A DNA stretch of 64,000 nt from Silurus meridionalis. Taxonomy: Eukaryota > Chordata > Actinopteri > Siluriformes > Siluridae. The stretch is taken from positions 22,973,108 through 23,037,107 of the forward strand of contig NC_060886.1 in NCBI RefSeq assembly GCF_014805685.1. The letters run 5' to 3'. Position 1 is the first letter of the stretch. Each line of letters opens with the position of its first letter. The notes below the pieces were generated by a model. The model searched no databases, was not told the DNA's origin, and was given only the letters and a program-made list of their open reading frames with translations. The translations under genes and the position numbers were made by a program. Positions 50,301 through 62,000 of the stretch are shown here, piece after piece.

Positions 50301-51834
50301 AAAATGACGCTGGGGGCATCAAGGCCACTCCTGCTACTTTTCTTAACAATGATTTGTGGTTAAGACTATTCAAAACCTCAGACCATTATTATTATTATCA
50401 TCATTATTATCATTATTATTTTGTGGCACTTATTCCATATAAATCCTTATATATGAGCTGTATTAGAACAATATAAACATGTAATTTGAGTGTCAGATCT
50501 GCTCTTATAGAAACAAGCATGATCTGCCCAATCAGATTTGAGAATACAACAGTGCTGTGTTATGCTATATATTTTTATATGAAAGTACCGTTAAAGTCAG
50601 TCTATACCTTAAGCTGGTGAGGAGTGGGTGTAAATACAGCACAAATTAGGTGTGAAATCTGAAAACTGCACCTAGTGAGAGACAAATGGAATAAAAAATT
50701 CACTTTTTTTCCCCCCTCACTGCAGAAAAGTCTGTGTTTAGAAAGCTGGGTGTTCTCTCCCTCTCCCTGCTCCACTCTTTCTGAGTGACACATGGGCCCA
50801 TCCGACTGCCTGTTTATTTTTAGAGCCCATAGCCTGGTGTCCATGGTTCAGCTGTCGTCAGGGAGCAGTGAGGTACGCCTCTGCGGCTTTGCGAAATAAA
50901 CTTCCAACAATGACAGACTCACATCACCTACCACAGACTAACAGAGAGCAGAGAGACGGACCGCCGTCTGACCGCTGGACACACACGGGACTGGGCACTG
51001 ACCCAAGGCAACTCTCAACTACTTGTTTCTGAAAGAGGCGAGAGAAAACACAGCTGAATGTGTGAAGGACTTTTTGACGTTGTGTGGATATGGTCTAGAC
51101 TATTTTCTGATTTAGAAAATCTTAGTCATGTTGGATATTTTTAAATCTGACTGAGTTTTTAGTCTCTCTCTACTCTTTAGATGAGACATACAATTTACAT
51201 ACTTTGTGTATCTACAAAAACTCTTATTAATCCACCGAATATATTTGCACTAAATTACACTACATACACTATATAGCTATACATTTATATATGGCATTAT
51301 ACATTTATATAGATATACATATCATTCGTTATGAATTGGTCTCTAGCTGATATACATCTTTATACAACTTTTAAAAAAAAAAAAACACATTTCTTTTCAA
51401 TAATTGTTTGATCCTGATCAGGATCACAATGGATCCAGTTCCAGTGCCAGAAACACTGGTGGTGATGCAGGAATACACCCTGGATGGGACTATGCTTCTT
51501 CACAAAACACAGTGTACACACACTTTCATTCACACCTATGGGCAATTTATGTTTTCATTAGGCCAGTCTACTTGCTGGTATGTTTTGAGGGATGTACCAA
51601 GACTACCCAACTACCAAGAGAAACCTATGCAGGCATGGGGACCACTATGCCGAGATTAATGCAAAACAGCTTTCAAAATTACTAGCACTTATAAATTCAT
51701 CTTAATTCAAATTTTTTTCTTTTTATGTTTATAACAATGGACATTGAGCTTTAATGAAATGAACGGATTAAGAATAGAAATTTAATCAAGTTTGTATCTA
51801 TACGTTATAGCAGCTCCGCTGGAGCTAACGTGGT

Positions 51835-52290
51835 AGGATCGCTGCATGGTGATCCAGTAGTGTTTATGCATGATGCTGGTAGCCCGGGTTAAGATGCTGG
51901 ACTGGTCTGAAGGCTGTAACTTGCTGCCACTGCTGGGCTTGAGCAAGGTCCTTCACCCTCAATTACTTAATTCTATAAACAAGAGTAATGTAACTCGCTC
52001 TGGTTAAAGTGCATCTCCCAAATTAAATGCTATAAATCAGAACATATTATACTATGTTAATAGTCAGTCTCGATCTCAGGTTAGTCTTCAGAATGTCACA
52101 TATTTTCCAAGTATCTGTGTGGGTTTTTTCTGGGTTTTTCTGTTTCCTCCCAGATATTTTACCATTTGGTGCTGCTCTAAATTGCCCTTGTGTGTGTTCC
52201 TCAGTGGACGTCCCTCACAAACAAACAGAATTCCCAATTCATCGTCATTCACTGGATCATACTGATGATGAATAAATGTAGTTGGACACA
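51835..52290 (+). mobile_element. SINE-like composite repeat
   Basis: The first part, with 'ggactggtctgaaggctgta', 'gctgccactgctgggcttga' and 'aaggtccttcaccctcaatt' ending 'taactcgctctggttaaagt', is the body of a tRNA-like fish SINE. The second part, from about 52110, with 'ctgtttcctcccagatattt' and 'ctaaattgcccttgtgtgtg' ending near 'ggatcatactgatgatgaat', matches another common fish SINE body seen at 53240-53480. Confidence 0.6.
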
Positions 52291-52554
52291 TTTGGAAAAC
52301 TCCTTTCAGATAGAGTGTGTGAAATGTCTTTTATTGTTTAATCGCATCATTTCATAATCAGTGAAGGGCCTGGTAATATTACTGACACTTTTTTAAAAGA
52401 TATTTTGGTTGGATTAATGTTACCATTAAAAAAAAATCATAATAATAAAAAAAATATTTAGCATTTTGGATTCAGTGCCTGGTACAGTGCACACCTCACG
52501 CTTTCTCCTCTCAGGACTTGTTGCTGTACCACTTTAACTGCAGGCCGCCTAAAA

Positions 52555-52736
52555 CCCGGAAGTGATCTCAGCCAATCAGATCACCGCACAGACAAGCAGC
52601 TCCAAAACATCCGTAATGCCACCGAGGCTCAAAACGCAGGCGTAATCACCGCTGTGAAAAGAGTTGTTTTCGTGCTTGACACATTGCTTTCAGAGCAAAC
52701 CAGGCTTACATCGCCTTTCGAGCCTTTTGAGAAGCG
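52555..52736 (+). promoter_or_regulatory. asb1: asb1 promoter: ETS site and CCAAT box
   Basis: Positions 52555-52564 read CCCGGAAGTG, a strong ETS-family site. A CCAAT box at 52572-52576 lies in 'agccaatcaga'. There is no TATA box. Both sites lie 160-180 bp before the start codon, as expected of a housekeeping-type promoter. The intervening sequence is relatively CpG-rich. Confidence 0.6.
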
Positions 52737-54120
52737 ATGGCTGACGGTGGAAATGTGTTGGAAGGGGAAGTAGATGATGATGAGCCGCCCACCATGAACT
52801 ACCCCCTGATCACAGTGTCTGACCTGCCCAGCACCACCACCGCAGGTATTTACACACTGCTGCACTCACCGCCACTTAATAATTCATACCGTTTGTATTA
52901 TCCTGTTTATTTATTAAGATTCACTATTTGCTATTGTGTAAATCGCCCATTTTGATGTATCGATCACGTTTTGCGTTCATTTTCCAGGGAATTAGGCAAT
53001 TAAGCTCATCTGCCATAAAAATCTATTTCTAGGTGTGTAGTTATTCATCATGTGTCATCTGATTTTATGCACAATTTGCCTGTTGCCATAACTAGTGACC
53101 ACCACAGGAATACAGAAGGCCCACTGCAGAACCAGGATGTTATTTGCAGTTTCAGTACAGCAGTCACACTGACCTCACTGTGACTGTAGTGTTAATATGA
53201 GGGTGGGCTTTCTTTAACATGTTGACATGGTTTTTGCAGGTTCTCAGATCTCCAAGATCCACAGTTCAACCCAAAACCAGGATACTGAGCGTGTAGGTTT
53301 TCTGTGCATGTTCTCCAAGTGTCTAAGCGCATTTCCTTTCTCCCACTTCATAAAAACATACTTGCAGACACTAAATTGCCCCTAGGAGTTAATGTGTGTT
53401 TGTATAAAAATCCCAGATCCCACCCAGTGTTCCCAGGAATAACTGTTACCTTGACTAATATAAAGAGGTGACTCAAGATGAACGAATAATGCACTTTATA
53501 AGCCTACTTGTTGTAACCGTACATCTTTATATAGCACTTATACATATTTGAGCACAACGTGTGGGGTTAATTGTATTTCCAAGTGTGACATATTTGACCA
53601 TTGTATGCTGGTTACTTTTTGTTCTTGCGATATTCTTAATGTTGAAATTCCCCTCGGTGAGGTAAAAAAAAATAAAACAGCTACGGTTACGTTCTGTACA
53701 TTTGTACCAGTTACTTACATAATATCCTTTTGTGTCACTGCTGTGCTGAAAATATATTCACTATCCAAATAATATTTTATTCCTTCCAATAGGCATAACG
53801 GTAATGTTTGATTTTGACTCAAGCCAGTGGTGGATCCAAGGTGGATCTTTCTTTTTGATAGTCAGAAGACTGGGAATTGGCAGATTGTGCGTAGATAGAT
53901 TGTATGCTTAAATGCATCTAAAGTGGGGTTTCCTGTATTATATATCGCTATTAGGGCGCAATCTGAAAGAATGGCTTCAAGAGCAGTTCTGTGACAAACC
54001 TCTGGAGCAGTGTGAGGACATGCGTCTTCATAACGCTGCCTACGTGGGAGACTTGGACACCATTAAGACCCTGTTGCAGGAAGACAGCTTTAAACAGTGA
54101 GGCACTTTTTAACCTTTGTC

Positions 54121-54154
<34 letters not shown>

Positions 54155-55383
54155 ACAGTTACACCAAAAGGTACATTTGGGAATGATGGCTTCTTAATAT
54201 CATTCCTAATGTAATTGTTCTGCTTGTGCAGACGGATCAATGAGAAATCCGTGTGGTGCTGCGGTTGGCTGCCTTGTACACCTCTGCGTATAGCTGCTAC
54301 TGCTGGTCATGGTGACTGTGTAGACTTCCTCATCAGCCATGGGGCGGAGGTGGACCTGGTGGACGTCAAGGGTCAGACAGCTCTGTATGTGGCTGTGGTT
54401 AACGGACACCTGGAATGTGTTCGTATCTTGCTGGAGGCAGGGGCAGACCCAAACGGCAGCAGGCACCACCGCAGCACACCTTTATATCACGCCGCCCGAG
54501 TGGGTAGGGTGGATATCTTACAAGAACTGATCAGGTGGGAAGTGAAGACATGGTGTTATTGGCTTCATGCCAGGCCACATTAAGGCCCATTATTGTATTT
54601 CTTTATACTGTGTTGTTATTATTAAAATAAGGGCATGTTGTGTAACTCTGCAGGTTCAATGCTGATGTGGATGTGGACCACCAGCTGGGACCGAGGCCTC
54701 TGTTCAGTGCCCGCACCCTGTCCACACTGGTGGTGTGCCCTCTATACATCAGTGCTGCCTACCATCATTTACACTGCTTCAGGCTGCTTCTGGAAGCTGG
54801 AGCCAATCCCAACTACAACTACACTGGACCTGTGAGCCGTGAAGCGCTGAACAGAGGCCTGGCCTCCTGCCTGCTGGATGCTGTGCTTAGACATGGCTGT
54901 GAGCCGACCTTCGTTAGACTGCTGCTGGAGCACGGCGCTAATCCACAACTCGTGCCATGGGAGGAACCTGACCCTGATGCTATGGGAAGAGTGCGCGTCA
55001 ACCCTGAGGCCTTAAACTTCTATCAGGAGGCCAGGAGTAAGTCGTATTATTTTATTTAGATAAAATATAATAATGTTTTTGTAAAGTCAAGGTGTTATGG
55101 GGGCAGGGAAAACAATTTATTTTATAATTTTTTTTTTTTTTTTACAAATGAACATTTTCCACATTTTCCACAAGACAGATGTTTCTATTTAAATATTCTA
55201 TAATAAACAACTTCATTTAATTCCCGTTTTCTTTTAGAACATCCAAACAGGTTGACCCATTTGTGTCGCATAGCCATTCGGAAGGTTATGGGCAAACACC
55301 GACTGAGGCACATCTCCAGCCTTCCTTTGCCTGATTCTATTAAGAATTTTCTGCTCCATAGAGACTTCTGCTCCCTTTCCTGA
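52737..55383 (+). CDS. asb1: Ankyrin repeat and SOCS box protein 1, 5 coding exons
   Basis: Substrate-recognition subunit of Elongin B/C-Cullin 5 ubiquitin ligases. Exons: 52737-52845, 53955-54096, 54232-54534, 54654-55036, 55238-55383 (TGA 55381). All are GT-AG with matching phases, giving 360 residues (human about 335). The N-terminus (MADGGNVLEGEVDDDEPP) is acidic and longer than in mammals. Then come GRNLKEWLQEQFCDKPLE, ankyrin units starting near RLHNAAYVGDLDTIKTLL (60), CTPLRIAATAGHGDCVDFLI, GQTALYVAVVNGHLECVRIL, STPLYHAARVGRVDILQEL, CPLYISAAYHHLHCFRLLLE and LLDAVLRHGCEPTFVRLL. The SOCS box is exon 5. NEKSVWCCGWLPCTPLRIAA is nearly identical to human ASB1. It is in tandem with traf3ip1 6.7 kb upstream, as in human. 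Confidence 0.97.
53240..53480 (+). mobile_element. SINE-like fragment in asb1 intron 1
   Basis: Contains 'tgtgcatgttctccaagtgt', 'gacactaaattgcccctagg' and 'acccagtgttcccaggaata', with 'ctaatataaagaggtgactc' and 'aagatgaacgaataat' at the end. It is a body found in many otophysan SINEs. It is degenerate. Confidence 0.6.
55238..55383 (+). CDS. asb1: asb1 last exon: SOCS box
   Basis: Encodes LTHLCRIAIRKVMGKHRL (BC-box, Elongin C contact) and ISSLPLPDSIKNFLLHR (Cul5-box with the LPLP core). The SOCS box occupies about residues 315-354 and is followed by a short tail, DFCSLS, a few residues longer than mammalian ASB1. The leading lysine codon is split with exon 4. Confidence 0.95.
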
Positions 55384-55393
55384 AAGAGTTGCG

Positions 55394-55939
55394 AATAAAG
55401 CTAATCTTAAAATCTTAAAGGCTGTATCATTGTACTTTGTACAAGGGACACTGGTAAGTTTTTGTAGGCTGGAGATAATGCTGATTGACAGATCTGCAGT
55501 TCTTTGAGCTCCAGAAGGCTTTTGTTCTGTGCTATGACTTTGTTGTAACTGCAGCGGCATTGAACTTCTGTTGGTGTGAGCACATTCCCTAAGAAAGCAA
55601 ACACTACCAGTTTCATAGCACATTGTTCTGTATGTTGCATGTTGATAAAAAAAAAAAAAATCTTTTTGTTTACACAAATATACTTATTCAATAAGAATAA
55701 TATATTTATCTGAATATACTGCATTGACCATGTTATATCTTGATATCTGTTCGTAAGAGCATTGGCCATTTATATTTAAGAACAAATTTTATATTTCTTT
55801 TTTGTTTACTTATGGTCACTGTGGTGTAAATGTCCAAACGCGTAATTTATGATTCTTAATGAAATGTATTTATATGAAGCTTAAACATATTGTAAAACAT
55901 TGCCTTTGCCTTAAATTAAAATGTATTGCCTGTAATAAA
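55394..55939 (+). terminator. asb1: asb1 3' UTR with polyadenylation signals
   Basis: AATAAA at 55394-55399 lies only eleven bases after the stop codon, and a second one at 55934-55939 would give a 3' UTR of about 570 bp. Which one is used cannot be told from sequence. Confidence 0.55.
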
Positions 55940-55959
55940 ATATATTATCCCCACTGTCT

Positions 55960-58155
55960 AGGTTCCTGTTCTCATGTTTCATCAGCCTGTGCTTTTTGTT
56001 TTTCTTTGAATATCATTTCTCTAATCGTTTACAATTCTACTGTGGTATGAGTGTCGTTAATATGATTCATTTTTTTCTTTTTATTTATGGGTTGTTTTGA
56101 AACTTAAATACTGTACTGTGAAGGAAATTCAGAGAGCCAAAACTTCCTGTAGGACATCCTTACCAGCCACAGACTATTCCTCACAACTCTAAGAGTCTCA
56201 GTAGATATTATGTTGATATCTCACCGACAGAAATAGCTCCTTTATATGATGTATGATTCCTTGGAGGTTTCCAAGTATACAGCCTGCTCAATTTCCCAGC
56301 AGCTTTGCTTAAGATACCCACTGGGTATATGGGTAGAAATAATTGTGCTTTTAGTTTGTGAATGTAAAACCACATATTGTCAAAAACCACAAGCTGTAGA
56401 TAAAGGCAAAGCCTGGGAAACGTCTGGATATGCCAACACATCGCCGATGGACCCCCCATCGCACGGAGAGCTGCAGATTGTGGAAATACTCCTGCCAGAT
56501 AAGGAAAAGGTAGGATTGTGAAATAAGTAACAGATGCACTCTTTTAAATATCAAGATATCCTCATCATGTTCTTTCCTTCCTCTTTGATTCTTCTTTAGT
56601 TTGGCTATTCAGCATTTTACAGAAGATGGATCAAAGCAGAGACGCCATCTCAGCCCTCCTACAGAAGACGAATCATTCCCTTTTTCCGACAGCTTCTCAG
56701 TTGTGGAACTGGAGCGCTGCCATAGAAAAACCCAAAACCCCAAGAGTGCTCTCATGGAGTGACGTTTCCCACTGCAATCCCTCTCTCTCTCTCTCTTTAA
56801 AAAAAATTTTTTTTTAGACCTATCTGCCTGTGCCAAGCCTCCCTTACACAGGGCAATTGTCTGATTATGATTCTCGGCCTACTGTATCTATTGTGCTACA
56901 TCAGTTTTTAATATGAAACTGGGGAAAGTCCAGCTGTGTAGGTCTGTTTTTCATTACAGGTGTGACAAGCTAGCAAGTGTTTTCTAGTTGCAGTGTTTAG
57001 CCACAAAGTTTGTGGGTCAGTTTTAACAACGCTTATAAAGCTGTTGTCTGTATGGAATAGAGCTGCCCAAAAGATGGCACTCTTCTCATTCAAGCGCTCC
57101 TCTCTTCAGAGACTCACATCTGTTTCAAGAGCTGATGGTGTGACTTCCAAATATTATCGCTCAGTTTCAGAAAAAGCGCTTTAGTTTGGTGGGTATGCAA
57201 TTACAGTTAGGCCTTTCATGACATGAAAAGGGCATTTTTAGTAGGAAAAACTATAAAGATATAAAGCGTTGAAAGAACTGACTTAGTGAACAGCATGAGA
57301 GTCTTAATACACTTTAATGGCTTTGATGCAAAGGAAGGCATTCAATAGTTCTTAAACCATTGGGTATTTACAAAATTATTACTTTAATCCATTCAACCAC
57401 AAAAAAAAAAAAGTAAACCACTTCAAAGACGTTTATTTTTTCTTAGTGTGTGGGTGCTCATGATTATTCCTCTTCAAATCCCTACAGGAAAAACTCTAAA
57501 AAATGACTATTTATTCAAAACATCATCAATTCCATGGTTATATTTAGGCATTTATACACTGACAGAGAATTTCTCACAGCACAAAATATCTGAAACATAG
57601 TGTAGGTCCTTTTTTTAATAGAATTATGACATTGACAAGCTAAACTGTGCTGTAGCAAGATAACAAACACATGCTACTAATTAGTAACTCGTGAACACAC
57701 TATTTATTTCATGCCCTCATTTACATTTGTGGAAGATTTTTGTAAGACATTTTACATTCATTCCACAACAAGCATTAATTATATAATTCATTTTTAATAA
57801 GAGATTACTTTTAAACTGTGTATCTTATAAGCAAACACTTGAATTTTATATATTCATATACCAGCTGCATTTTATTTATGCTAGCTCATGCTAGTGCACT
57901 GCTAGTAAATACAATTTAACAGTGAGTTAAATAATAAAGGTTTATTCAGCTTTCATTGCTGGATTTGCTGGCATTTCTGGTAAATGTAAGTTTAAAAGTA
58001 GGTTAAATGTTTTTTAATGCTTTTCCATGAATGAAAATGGTCCGTTTATTCCAAGATTCTTAGCATTTACTTTGTTGCAGTGGGGAACACCTGCAGGTTA
58101 AGACACTGTATTATCAGCTAACAAGATAAAGAGGATACATATAATGACAAATTTG
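55960..58155. other. Downstream of asb1, no gene seen
   Basis: Frames at 56246-56521 and 56626-56817 are open but have no recognisable domain, and codon use is not distinctive. Neither shows splice partners. A T/C-rich run at 56775-56817 is low complexity. Confidence 0.5.
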
Positions 58156-58158
58156 CTA

Positions 58159-58253
58159 TGATGATGATGATGATGATGATGACAAAGAAACAACATAATT
58201 TCCAATCCAGTATGCAAGAAAAAACTGTAGAAGAAAAGATAGGAGTAGGTTAT

Positions 58254-58324
<71 letters not shown>
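58159..58324. repeat. (ATG)n and (TA)n microsatellites
   Basis: Eight or nine ATG units at 58157-58183, and a TA run of about 69 bp at 58256-58324. Poly-methionine and isoleucine/tyrosine frames here are artefacts. Confidence 0.95.
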
Positions 58325-58326
<2 letters not shown>

Positions 58327-58867
58327 GTCTGAAGTGTAAGGCTTTGTTTTGTGTAAACATTATATCTATCTGTATTATCTATACAAAGATTATTGCACAT
58401 GGATATAGTTAATAAATATCAGTATGGTAGAAAAGATTAAGTACCCTTATCTGAATCTATTCACTCACTCATTCACAAATCCACAACCAATGTTTAAAAC
58501 CTGGTTTATAATAAAATAGTTCTGGTTATTAAAATCATGATACATAAAAGATTTTATCTAATAGTATTTGTGGAATTCCTTGATTGTATCCATTTGATAT
58601 TACTTTTACAAATAAGTCAGAGACAAAGTCTGTGAAAGGGATGTTTTAGACTGGGATCATGTGGATTATTTATTAATAAATAAATAAATAAATAAATAAA
58701 CAACATTTTAATCCCACAGTCACAACATTCACTTAACACTTACCTGAACCTGTTTATGCGTATGATATATTGGTACATTCCACAAGTGTTTAATGGGACA
58801 TTCAAACTTGTTGAAGATAACAGAATTTTCTTTATTAATATTCTGATTTTGTCAACTGTCACTTTGA

Positions 58868-59035
58868 AAGATTAGATTAGATTAGTTTCAACGTTATTGT
58901 TATTACACATGTACAAGTACAAGGCAACGTAATGCAGTTTGGGTCTAACCAGAGTGCAAAAGCAGCAAGTGCAGGATATACAGTGTTTACAGTTAATTAC
59001 AAACCTGTTTACAGTGAAAGTTAATTACAAACTTA
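58868..59035 (-). mobile_element. LINE/SINE 3' end fragment, antisense
   Basis: Begins with three 'gatta' units then 'gtttcaacgttattgttatt' and 'acacatgtacaagtacaagg', followed by 'gcaacgtaatgcagtttggg'. This is a common fish retroposon 3' end in reverse, where the GATTA units are the tail. Confidence 0.55.
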
Positions 59036-59039
59036 TCAT

Positions 59040-62000
59040 TAACGATTCTGAAGAATCTGATTGATTCCCTTGTGGAATTTCAGGTAACTTGTGCATTTGT
59101 ATATTCTTTGCTTAAATCAAAACCCTGTTAATTTCAACCATTTACCACATTTAAAAGCAAAACAACATTTACTAAAATAAATCAATTGTTCCTATGTGCA
59201 GCTTTCTTATTTTATAAACATTTTTGTCTTGTTTATTTTTTGAGAGTTACAAAGACTAAATGGGACCCATCATCTATTTAATTTCCATACAATCCATGTT
59301 ATTACCAGAACAATCAGAAAAAACTATATATATATAATTATGATTTATATATAAAAATAGGAAGTAAATTACTGTTTATATATTTGGTACGGCTTGTACT
59401 GGATGTTTTCTTTAGCAGGCCTGAAATACATACATCTGCACTGATAAAAAATTTTATGTCACTGTGTTGTAGGCGCTTAGTGAATTTAATAAAGAATCAC
59501 ACTTTGCTGACTAAAGGTTTACTGGTTTAAATAAAAGACAGCTGAACCTTCATATGTGTAACCAGAATGAGGTGTAGGAACCAGAACATGGCTAAAACTG
59601 TAGCTGTAGCCTGTACTGGTTCTTCTGCAGCATTACAGAACATGTTAGCTGCTTTAATTTCAGGAACTGCGATTGCTATAAATGGACAGTCTTGCCAAAT
59701 AAATGTGTTTGCTAGTGATTAAAGGTCTGTAGGTGGAACTGCAGCACTGAATGTAGGTTAAATAGGAAATGCAACAGACAACATCAAGTATTTATAGGAC
59801 CGTATAAAATGTGTGTGTGCCCATATGGGATATTAAACCACGTATTTCTTTTATAGAAATTTGAGCAACAGCTGCATGTTGTTTGGAACTTATTCTAATC
59901 CGCCTCTCCAAGTAATTCACACTTGCACTAGAATTTCACTGCTTTAATTACAACACATTTTTCAGAGTGATTTCATTATTTATTTATTTTTTTTGTTACT
60001 TCCTTTGTTGCTTTAAACTTTGCTTTGGATTTGCATACTGGTCCAACCATTTTCCATTCCTTACAGATGGTATGCGATTTAGATCACAGTATTTAAGCTG
60101 TGACTCCGGTTAGAAGAATGCCATCAAGAAGTTGAACCCTTTTAATATGGAGTCCAAATAAAACAGTTTTTTTTTTTTTTTGCAGGATGTTTCTGTTTCA
60201 GATCAGAAGAACAGGAAAGGTTACGTGTGCAAAGTGGTTCCAAAATGGTCATTTTAAAAAATTTTGTGTCATGAACATGCAGAATCAATTAAACAATGCA
60301 TGTAAAGTGTTTCCTGCATCAGGCGATGATGGCGTATGTGCTGGTGGTATGTCTTCAAGATTAGGATAAGGCGACACTGAAATCATTAACAAAGCTTAAA
60401 ACAGGAAATATAGAATGGAGGAAATTTACCCATAAACTTGTTACTTGGTTTTAATTAGAAAACCAAAATTGCGTAATGGTGCTTAATGTGCCTTGCTTTC
60501 CAGAGGAACCGGTAGTGCAAATACAGGAAGGCAGGATCATAAAATGCAGTCTCAGAATCTTTTTTTTTTGTCACTGTAATTTAAAAGCAGTCTGTAAGAG
60601 TTTTAAGCAGTTCACCAAACAATAATATCAGCAAAGTAGAGTAACTGAATACTTTTACGATATAACAATGTTACAAGAAGATCTATTAGTTTTGCAGCTG
60701 CTGTAGAAACTGTATTTACACTGGTTAAATTATTTGTGGTCCAAAAATGTAGTAAATTAATGTTTTATTTTACCAGACTCATATCTTATAAAACGGATAC
60801 TGTGCATACTACCATAAAAGGTTGGAAATGTGTCTTTTTTCACTTCCTTTTGAAATACCACAGTCTCAGAATCTTTCCAGCTCTGTAAGTACAGAGGATC
60901 TGTAATGGATAGTATTCATTAAGGCAAATTACCCATGGTTAATTGCTTCAGTGAAGCCCTGGCTCTGGGGAGCTGTTCCACAGCTGAGAGGAGCACTGTG
61001 CACTATGCCTTTTGGCCCGTGAATGCAACGAACAGCCAACGTGTCTGAGGGAATATGGACAGGAATTGTCACCCGCCTGACAAACCACCATTCAACAACA
61101 TCAGCAGTCTACATAAAAGTGAAAGAAATTCATTCCACGACCAGTGTGGGAATGCAGTAAAATGTATTTTCCTGCAGAGCACTTTTCCACACTTAAGCCT
61201 GCAGGCATGGAAATGAGCAAAAGGAAGGGTTTGCATCTCAGGAGACATGGCCAACTCAAATGGCCTGTGAATCCTATTTGCAAAATGATTCATCATGATG
61301 CGAGATGAAGTCACCACAATGCATCATTCTCACCGGCATGACACCAATAGTGAACCATGCAGGGTTCACCTCATTGTAGCACTTTTATTTGGGTGGTTTT
61401 TTTAGTATGAATTGTATTTCCATTACATAACACAGAATAAATGAACCCAAACCTAAAAAATTAATTCAGAGAAGAGAAAGAATTGGGGTGTCCTGTTTGA
61501 AGAACAGCCCACTTCTCTCTCATCCTCTCCTAAGTATGACCTCTGTGGCAAAGGGTGGGAACAGCTCCAAGTCCACAAACCCAATGCCACATCAAATCAA
61601 CCATTTCCTCTCATGATAAAAAAGCACAGACAAGCTTTATAGATCTCCTGTAAAAGTTGGAAAGAGAGGTTTACAGGTCCCATGTTCTGTCCCCTGTTTT
61701 GCCCCTGAAAAGTGTCTTGCGTTGCACCTTCTGTGTTAAGGGGTGTAAACTTCAGTCCCATGTTTAATGGAATAAGCTAAATCATTTCCTCTATGGGAGA
61801 AAACTGCTGCATGCAACTTGCTCTGATTTATTCATCACATTTTACGAATGTATGCATTGTATGTTGTTATGCCTCTGAGCACCAAATTCGAGAGCATTGC
61901 TGAATTGTGTATTTAGCAGCAAGGAAGTGAAATTTAGGCAGACAGAATAAAAAAAAAAAAAACTCCAGAGTCAAGGGGGCAGAGAGCCTTGCGTGGATGG

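Noticed and set aside
54206..54469. Minus-strand open frame over asb1 exon 3
   Set aside because: Shadow of the ankyrin-coding exon on the plus strand.
56246..56817. Two plus-strand open frames downstream of asb1 as a new gene
   Set aside because: No recognisable domain, no clear start context, and no splice partners; could be chance in a less AT-rich patch.
58098..58412. Frames with poly-methionine, poly-histidine and isoleucine/tyrosine runs
   Set aside because: Translation of ATG and TA microsatellites.
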